This document shows, piece after piece, positions 56,841 to 64,000 of a stretch of DNA of 64,000 nt. The position numbers and the translations under genes are program-made. Numbering within the stretch: the stretch's first letter is position 1; every line of letters begins with the position of its first letter. The stretch comes from Ananas comosus (Eukaryota > Streptophyta > Magnoliopsida > Poales > Bromeliaceae), in the NCBI RefSeq assembly GCF_001540865.1, contig NC_033621.1, positions 15,188,213 through 15,252,212 of the forward strand, written 5' to 3'. The notes beneath the pieces are model-generated. The model had not been told where the DNA came from and ran no database searches. It saw nothing but the letters and a program-made list of their open reading frames with translations.

Positions 56841-58316
56841 AAGGTTAATTGTTTGATTGAATCTTCCATCATATGTCATTCCAATCTTAGCAAGTTGCAA
56901 GTTTTGACTGCAGAAATTTTTTTTTTGTTCTACCAACTCATTAACCACCACCTTATTAGGAATGTGCTTAATTGAATTAATATGCTTGAAGTCCTTTTTC
57001 CATAGTTCAACAATGTATTTTGATAGAATTTCAACCACATCTTGATAATTTAGCACCGAGAGCACATGCCTACCTGAAATATCCTTGAATTGAAAATAGC
57101 AACAAAATATAGCTAAATTCAAACTCATTTTCACTGTAAAGAACCTCATAGCTCTTTTACTATAAGGCTAAACCATCTTTCATTATTGTATGGTCTATTA
57201 TCTCAAAGAAGGAAACTAATCCATCAACTTTCACTAGCGAAGGGGTGCAATCGGTCAAAGTCTTGATCTCTTCTTGGAATGTTAAACATTTCCAATATTG
57301 TGTAAATCTTCCTGTAAAATTGCATTACTAATAGAAGGCCTATACTCTCTATGCTCATGAGAAAAAAGATCTTATTTTTTTAGTTTGTAGTGTTTAACAT
57401 AGTGAGCTCTTTTTATCAAAAAATTTGCTTTGATATATCCTATAAAATATATTTGTCACCTAAGAAATGTTGTTGGTTTATATTTTTATGAAAACAAGAT
57501 AACTTAGCATTTTTTTTTTTATTTGGTACTTTTCTAAAAATTCTAGATTGCTCTTCAATTTTTGTTTGATACGTGAAGCTAGCCATACAATTAGTGTTTG
57601 ATTCTAGATAAGCTCTATCATGTCAAACATTTGATTCACAAGTAATATTAGACTGCTAAATAATAGTTTTAAATATTTTAGGAATACAATTATTCCTAAC
57701 ACCATTAGCATTGTTACCGGCTCAGCAAGCTCATTGGTAATAGTTAGTCAAAGCGAAAGTTTTGGATAAGGAGCTTCAAAATTCTACAGTGAGGAGAGCA
57801 AGAACATCTTGGTATGATAAAGCTTATTATTTTGCATATTTTTCTATATTTTTCTTCAATTTTGTAGTATTGTTTTCCTCTTTATTGACATAGGAAGTCA
57901 GTAAAATTTTTTAATTTTAATTTGCAAATAAACTATGATCTTTCTTTGTTATTAATTCTTTTCTTGTATTGGTTGTAGATGAATTCCTTCCATAATTGCA
58001 ATTGAATTTAAAATAACCATATAATTAATAATCACGGCAAATTAAATTATGAGAATCATCATTTATAATTATGGATTCTAACTGATTTGTTATTTTTAAA
58101 TTAATTTGCATATTTTTGGAAGTAAGTGTGTTAATTGAAGTGCTAAATTTTTTAGTAAGAAGTATTAGTGTCTAGATATGAAGTTTAGAACAGTTCATTA
58201 TTTATGATTTTTGTTGTTGGGGCTCAATTTTATGAAGCTAATCGTTCCTTTTTACTCTAATGTTTATAGTTGAGGCTGAAGTTCTTGTTCCTTATTTTAT
58301 CTTTTTTTTTTAACAC

Positions 58317-60121
58317 ATGGGTTATAATCATACAGATTATGATATAATGGACAAAAGTTGGATAAGTAAGCCGAGAAATGATAATGCGTACATTGATGGT
58401 GTTAGAAATTTTATTAAATTTGCTATGGAAAAATCATCGATAAATGGCAAGATCTTATGCCCATGTCGAAAGTGTTACAACAATTCTTCTTTTGTTCCAG
58501 AAGTTGTCGAAGAACATTTAGTGTGGAACGGTTTTTTATTAGGTTACAATGTTTGGGTATTTCATGGAGAGTCATTTGTGACATCTCCAAGTGAAATCGA
58601 ATGCCCTTCATTTGCTCCAGGGTCTACTAATGCACAAGAAAGTAGTTCAAGACAAGATGGTCTAGGAGGATTGCTACAAGATGTCTTTGGAATTATGGGT
58701 ACTAATTTGAATACTGAACAAGTAATGAATGAGACTATTCCTAATAATTTAGAAGAATGTAATGACGAGGCGTCTGCTAGCGGATTTCTTGGTGAGCAAA
58801 ATTTAAATGAGCGGTCAATGCATTCATCACCTAGTGAAACAATTCGATACAAAAACTTGGTGAAAGATTGTGATCAAGAATTATATCCAGGTTGTAAAAA
58901 TTATTCCAAGATATCATTCATTCTCCGCTTATTCCACCTCAAATGCTTAAATGGGTGGTCTGGAAAATCCTTTACAATGTTGCTTCAATTATTAAAGGAT
59001 TCATTTCCTAAAGGCACCTCTTTGCCGTCATCTTATTATGAAGCTAAAAAGCTAATAAAAGAATTGGGTCTTGGATATGAGAAGCTTCATATTTGCCCTA
59101 ATGATTGTATGTTATATTGGGGTGAGACGATGAATCAAGAGTATTGTAATGTGTGTGGATCTTCACGGTGGACAATGAACAAAGATGATGATGGTGGTTC
59201 TGATGATTTGAGAAGAAAAAAAAAGCCGGCCAAAATATTACGCTATTTTCCTTTGATACCAAGATTAAAAAGAATTTATATGTCATCTAAAATTGCTTCA
59301 TTAATGAGATGGCATGATGAAGGTCGCATTAAAGATGGAATCTTGAGACACCCAGCAGATGGCCTCGCGTGGAAATCATTTGATGATCATTATCTTGATT
59401 TTTCTTCCGATCCTCGTAGTGTTAGACTTGGTCTTGCTAGCGATGGATTCAATCCTTTCCGAACAATGAGTACCACTTATAGCACTTGGCCGGTGATATT
59501 GATTCCTTATAATTTACCTCCGTGGTTATGTATGAAACAATCATCATTCATCCTATCAATGGTCATCCCCGGTGAAAAAGGTCCAGGTAATGATATTGAT
59601 ATTTATTTGCAACCTTTAATAGCGGAGTTAAAACAATTATGGAATGGTGTTGATGCTTTTGATGCTTCTACTAAGCAAAACTTTATCATGAAAGCAGCTC
59701 TTATGTGGACTATTAATGATTTTCCTGCCTATGCTAATTTATCCGGTTGGAGCACAAAGGGGCGTGTTGCTTGCCCTTGTTGTGGGGTTTCAACCGATTC
59801 ACGTTGGTTGAAGCATAGTAAGAAGTTTTGTTATATGGGTCATCGTCGATGGTTAGAACCAAATCATTCGTTTCGATATCAACAAAATCAATTTGATGGT
59901 ACTATAGAGTTGCGTTCCGCTCCAATATCACCATTTGGAATTGATGTCCTAAGGCAACTAGAGGGCACAAGTTATAAATATGGCAAAGGCTCAAAATCTT
60001 CTAAGAAAAGGATGAGAGAGGAAGTTGCTAGTTCTGCAAATCAAGTAGTGGATGAAGTTGGCACTACAAATCAAGTAAGAGTGTTTGAAGATGCCGATGA
60101 GTTCATTGGGGATGGCCATGA
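58317..60121 (+). pseudogene. TNP2-type CACTA transposase, 3' end cut by CACTA3
   Basis: About 600 residues of an uninterrupted frame starting MGYNHTDYDIMDKSWI. Residues about 12-85 are the transposase-associated domain (ILCPCRKC, VEEHLVWNGF). From about 180 on is the TNP2 core (Transposase_21): LLQLLKDSFP, PNDCMLYWGE, CNVCGSSRW, the acidic-residue motif LASDGFNPFRTMS, then LPPWLCMKQ, GNDIDIYLQPLI and CPCCGVSTDSRWL. TNP2 binds CACTA ends and cuts them in the nucleus. The frame is intact until the CACTA3 insertion at 60122; the TGA (60119-60121) before it is the target site. The last codons to 60188 come from CACTA3. Relatives are longer, so the C-terminus is separated. Confidence 0.9.
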
Positions 60122-60139
60122 CACTACAAGAAAAGATAT

Positions 60140-60660
60140 TATTGGTGGCAAAAATAATGTGGCGATAAATTTTATCACCACTATATAGTTACTTTTTGTG
60201 GCGATAAAAAAAAATTACCACCGATTAATTAACTAAAAGTGGCAATACTACTTTCGCCACTAAATGATTATTTTATCGCCACTATTTGGTTATCTACGGT
60301 GGCAATAAAAAGAGTGGCCATCGATTAATTAACTTAAAGTGGTGATACTACTTTCGCCACTAAATAATTAATTTATCGCCACTAAATCGTTATTTATGAT
60401 GGCGATAAAACATATTGCCACTAATTAATTAACTTAAAATGGTAATAATACTTTCGCCACCAAATGATTATTTTTATCGCCATTATTTGGTTATCTATAG
60501 TGGCGATAAAAAATTTTTTCCACCAATTAATTAACTTTAAGTGGCGATAAAAAAATTTTGCCACCAATTAATTAACTTTAAGTGGCAATACTACTTTCGC
60601 CACTAAATGATTAATTTTTTACTACTATTTGGTTAGCTATAGTGATGATAAAAAAAATTG
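60140..60660. repeat. CACTA3 left subterminal repeat array
   Basis: About four to five degenerate units of roughly 115 bp, each with GTGGCGATAAAAAA, an AATTAATTAACTTAAAGTGG-type joint, TACTTTCGCCACTAAATG and ATCGCCACTATTTGGTTATC. Such subterminal words are where TNP1-like proteins bind in En/Spm. Confidence 0.85.
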
Positions 60661-61162
60661 ACGCATATTATTAATAAAATTATAATAAAAATAAAATATT
60701 TAAAATATTTATATCAAAATAATGTATAGTGAAGATGAAAAAACTGTAGTTGTTAAAAATTGAGGATGAAAATGTACAGATCTAGACATCTTCAACTTCA
60801 GATCATTTTGAATTGCTCTATAAATTTTAATTTTATTTTGATTCACACTTCTGAACTTTTTTTTATTATTTTATTCTAGTTAATTTAGTTAAATTTTTAA
60901 ATTCAAGAGCTTTATTAATTAGTGTTTACCTATTAATTATTTTCATTTATTTTTTAAAAATTAATTAAATGTAACTTAAATTAATTAATTAATTAATTAA
61001 TTACAAATTATTAATTAAATTAAATTTTAATTTTTAATTTTTAAAAATTAACTTATTATATTTAAAAATGAAATTAAATTATTAGTTAATTAAAGTAAAT
61101 TATTTAAAATTTAATTAAAATGACTAAATTTTAATCAAATTTAGTCCCCAAACAAAAATTAT
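60661..61162. other. AT-rich DNA in CACTA3
   Basis: TTAATTAAT-type low-complexity DNA between the subterminal array and the captured gene; no feature. Confidence 0.5.
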
Positions 61163-61362
61163 ATGGTGAATAAAATAACTACGCGGGCACAGTCCCGTTT
61201 CTCTCTCTCTAACGTGAATACCAGAGATGGTTCTCTGGACCATCTCTCGTATTTTAGGAGTGTTGATTTACTCGCAAATTTTAGGAGCTTCCGCTTCTAC
61301 TTCCGCAGTTCCACTTCCACGAGAGAAGCGCCGAGGAGAGCGAGGAAGACGAAGAGGCGAAA

Positions 61363-63303
61363 ATGGCGCTCCTATGCTTCATGCTCGATCTCCGCAACAT
61401 CCCCCCTCCCCTCTTCCGCGATCTCAAACAGGTGATCGATCCCTCTCCCTCTCGCTCTCCCTCTCTCCATCGATCGATCGATCGATCTCTCGATCGTGAA
61501 GTGCTGCTCTTGCTCCGATCCTCATCGATCTCGCTCGATCTCGTCGAGCATCATCTACGGAATCCTCTCGTTTAAGCTTGTCGTTGTTGTATGTTGTTGT
61601 TGTAGCCAGTGTTTGCTGCAGCTCGCGAATCTCTACGTGGTGTCGTGGGGGATAGGGGAGAGGGAGGGGGAGGCGGGTACGAAGGAGATTCTCGCCCTAC
61701 GAGATCGGATAGGTTTGTGCTACATTGACAGAAGCAGGGCCCCTTCGTCCTCCGCCGAGGTCAGAGATCATCTTGCTTTCTGTTTTCTAATTTTAGCTTA
61801 TTCCGCAAATGGAAGTGAGATTTTGGGTTTTAGGTAGTAGAAGATCGGAAAAAGGAGAAGAGCAAATTGACTTTATGCTCCTCTATATCTTATACATCCA
61901 AGCGATCATTGAATGATAGGGTTTAAAACGGCCATTATTTGATTCAGTACATTCCTGCTCAATTTCTAGAGATGTTATTGTTAATGGAGTAAGGCAATCC
62001 TCAGGTCAGAGTCATTAAAAATGAGTCATGATACATTTTTCCTAGGGCCCTTGCCGCAATTGGGAAAAAAAACATTTTCCTAGAAAATTAGCAATGATGC
62101 TCTTCATGTATGTCAATCTTTAATTAACCGCACACTGAAGTAACTCGAAGCAACATTTTTAATATTAAAACGGCCATCCAATTGATAGCAGAGTCGCTGA
62201 TAAAATGAGGAAATCATGTCCTCTTACCTTCCAAGAACTAGAGGCTTCAGATCTCATTGATAATGCAGTAAAGGTTGGAGAACAAACTATCTTGTTTCTT
62301 AGCTCTTTTGAAGGGGATTCAGACCTCTGACGAGTTTCTGCACCGATAACTTTCAATGTAATTGATCGAACAAACTTGGCATCCCTAGATGAAGGTAATA
62401 AACTTGGCATCCCTAGATGAAGGTAAACCTTACTAATGGTGAAAAGGAGATTGAGCATCTGAATTATCGATTATGTAAGAAATTGAGTTTTAGAAGGGGT
62501 AGATATGTGAAATACTGGATGTTGCAACAATAGATTAATGGAAATGAAGGGGGCTCTATACGTTGATATAAGTTTTAAAGTTATTGCATTAGTCAGTACA
62601 TTAATTTTGGAGTATTGTCATTGGTGAATTGTCCAAAATGATTATAAAGTTCTGTGTGAACAATTATGGCATCTTCACCTTTGTCCTTATTTTTACTTAC
62701 AGACGTAAAGCATTCCACTCTTAAGATGTGATGGCAATAGCTAATGATGCTTCTGTAGTCTCTGTAAGTATCAAAATACAGTTAAATGTTAGGGGGGTGT
62801 AGTGTCTCCAAGTGTGACATTTCGAGGGCTGGCGAAAAAGAATTATGACTGAGTGAATTGTTTTTTTTCACTATTCACTTCAAAGGAAAAGTAGAAATTA
62901 TTTTCCTTCACTGGCTGCCGTTCATGATATTTTGAATCATCTGCTGTTTCCAAGTTATCTAAAATCTGAATCATTGTCAATAGGTGTGATAGTGGGGACA
63001 TCCTATGTGGTTACTCCCAGTTCTCATGACATTGAAGCTACCCTGGATGAATGTGATTAGTCGGATCTGAATACTCAACGTGAGTCGACTACATTCTCAA
63101 CTTTGATTCAACTTCTGCAACTTGCTATCATATCTTTCTTCCTTTAATGTAATGCAGTTTTTTATGGTCTTTGTGGAGCTCTTTACCGTCTAGATCAGGG
63201 ACTTGTATGCTATTCAACATGTAATATGGAAACCATAAGAGATGGCTCCTTCCTATGTTATTATATTCTTCAACCTTCAGATAAGGGGCTAATGCTTCTA
63301 AGG
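61363..63303 (+). pseudogene. Captured host gene in CACTA3, five exons of unknown family
   Basis: Exon A 61363-61431 (MALLCFMLDLRNIPPPLFRD) ends at CAG/GTGATC. Exon B 61610-61759 (CLLQLANLYVVSWG, DRIGLCYIDRS) ends at GAG/GTCAGA. Exon C about 62190-62394 (PLTFQELEASDLIDNAVK, GEQTILFLSSFEGDSD, stop, RVSAPITFNVIDRTNLASLD). Exon D 62984-63079 (VIVGTSYVVTPSSHDIEATL, with a TAG near 63060). Exon E 63158-63303 (FYGLCGALYRLDQGL, SFLCYYILQPSDKGLMLL). Splice sites are canonical and C-D-E phases agree. A and B look like a protein N-terminus and C-E like an internal or C-terminal part; the middle seems missing. I do not recognise the family. Two or more stops make it a pseudogene. The start is the ATG after a purine-rich leader. 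Confidence 0.65.
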
Positions 63304-63884
63304 GTATTCAACTTTATATCTTGTCAATCTTTCATTATTTCAACATGTAATATGGAAATAATCTTTCATTATTTCATTATTTCATTAATGTTAGTTGTGT
63401 AAATTTGAAGATTATCTAAATCTACGTAGTTGAGCCTTAAATGCTCAAAACATTTACTTGTTTCTTACTTGTGTCATACCATATCATGTTGTGTCATTTT
63501 CAGCTAGCCGGGCCTTGTGGTGATGATTTATTGTTTAATTTATATAATTTGCTCATCTTTCTTTTGTTTGTTGCAGGAAATGAATTGCTGTTGAAATAGG
63601 AGCTGAAGCATTTTTTTTATCGTTTTTAAGTATTTTTTATTTTCAAAGTTGATAGAGTTAGGAATAATGTTGAACTGTATATCGAATATTATTACTCTAT
63701 TGCCTTTAAATTGATTTTGCTATTATTTTGTTTTTAAGCTCTTGTGGATCAGAAGTCAATTAGCTTTTTAAATTGTTGTTAAAAGAATAATTTTGTTTAC
63801 TTAAATATTTTGTTTGTTATTTTGTATATGTTCTATTTATAAAATATAAGCTGTATTTTTTATATTTAGTTTATTGCCTTTTTA
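63304..63884. other. AT-rich flank of the captured gene
   Basis: Probably intron or 3' flank of the captured gene, then transposon DNA. A short direct repeat CTTTCATTATTTCAACATG / AATCTTTCATTATTTCATTA lies near 63330-63385. No gene. Confidence 0.4.
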
Positions 63885-64000
63885 TTATTGGTGGCTATTT
63901 ATTGCACAGTTGGTGGCGACAAAAAATTGCCTTTTTTTTTTTTTTTACTAAGGTGGCAACTGTAATGGTTGCCACTTAAGGTAAATATTTGGTGGCGAAA
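63885..64000. repeat. CACTA3 right subterminal repeats (start)
   Basis: TTATTGGTGGCTATTTATTG, TTGGTGGCGACAAAAAATTG, AGGTGGCAACTG and GGTTGCCACTTAAGG follow one another up to the window edge. The same GGTGGC/GCCACC words occur at 38280-38580. Confidence 0.75.

Larger units (their letters stand above)
54201..58316. other. CACTA2 interior without further supported genes
   Basis: Apart from the two exon fragments inside it, this AT-rich stretch looks like introns and flanks copied with the TPR-like gene, then transposon DNA up to the transposase. Short frames at 56250-56447 and 56811-57149 show no motif. Confidence 0.45.
53635..60121 (+). mobile_element. CACTA2: CACTA (En/Spm) transposon, left part
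   Basis: Begins CACTACAACAAAATGTAGCT directly after ACT (53632-53634), the expected 3-bp target site. The subterminal region has repeated GACGCTT/AAGCGTCG words (53655-53750). It carries captured host-gene exons and a TNP2-type transposase. It is split at 60122 by CACTA3, so its right end is outside the window. Confidence 0.85.
60122..64000. mobile_element. CACTA3: CACTA transposon inserted in CACTA2, open at window end
   Basis: Begins CACTACAAGAAAAGATATTA inside the TNP2 frame, after TGA (60119-60121). The left subterminal array is 60140-60660. A right-hand subterminal array begins at about 63885 (GGTGGC/GCCACC words) and continues past 64000, so the right end was not seen. The interior carries exons of a host gene, and no transposase is visible. 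Its termini and repeats match the small CACTA at 37915-38604. Confidence 0.85.

Overview
The window looks like repeat-rich nuclear DNA of a flowering plant, probably a monocot. The clues are a two-exon MYB gene with a GC-rich first exon, plant-type Helitrons, CACTA elements, a Tat-lineage Ty3/gypsy retrotransposon and a tRNA-derived SINE family. Pineapple or a relative is only a guess. I support one host gene; almost everything else is transposons, their captured gene pieces, or decayed AT-rich DNA. There are assembly gaps at 9799-9970 and 31126-31147 and single N bases at 2810, 8760, 20193 and 28105.

Layout. 1-4181: AT-rich DNA with a SINE and a 1.35-kb segment present twice in tandem, meeting at a single N. 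4193-5910 (minus): a DIVARICATA-like two-MYB gene with a TATA box at 5982-5989. 6040-9353: a Mutator-like long-inverted-repeat element carrying GC-rich sequence, then a foldback element filled with AAATTT repeats. 10-25 kb: a graveyard of small elements. It holds at least a dozen foldback MITEs flanked mostly by (TA)n tracts, a solo Tat LTR with perfect target duplication (13112-13856), a Helitron (19707-20544) and two more SINEs.

25745-40373 is an old Tat retrotransposon (here Tat1), broken by a 3.2-kb solo LTR (26567-29793), a copia fragment, a second large LTR and a non-autonomous CACTA element (37915-38604). 40374-43939 holds a MITE split by a Helitron (40549-42598), then another Helitron (42788-43939). 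44280-53634 is a younger Tat element (Tat2). It has a 3' LTR, an antisense multi-exon plant-mobile-domain (PMD) gene, a pol cut off after reverse transcriptase, protease, gag, primer-binding site, and a 5' LTR interrupted by a CACTA transposon (CACTA2, from 53635). CACTA2 carries exons of a TPR-like host gene and a TNP2 transposase. That transposase is interrupted at 60122 by a third CACTA (CACTA3), which carries five exons of an unidentified host gene and runs off the end of the window.

How the parts relate. The CACTA3 termini match those of the small CACTA inside Tat1, so one transposase source may have moved both. Tat1 and Tat2 both pair a minus-strand gag-pol with a plus-strand PMD gene next to the 3' LTR, so this arrangement belongs to the family and is not an accident of one copy. 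The MYB gene is hemmed in by the tandem duplication just past its stop codon and by the Mutator-like element about 130 bp upstream of its start.
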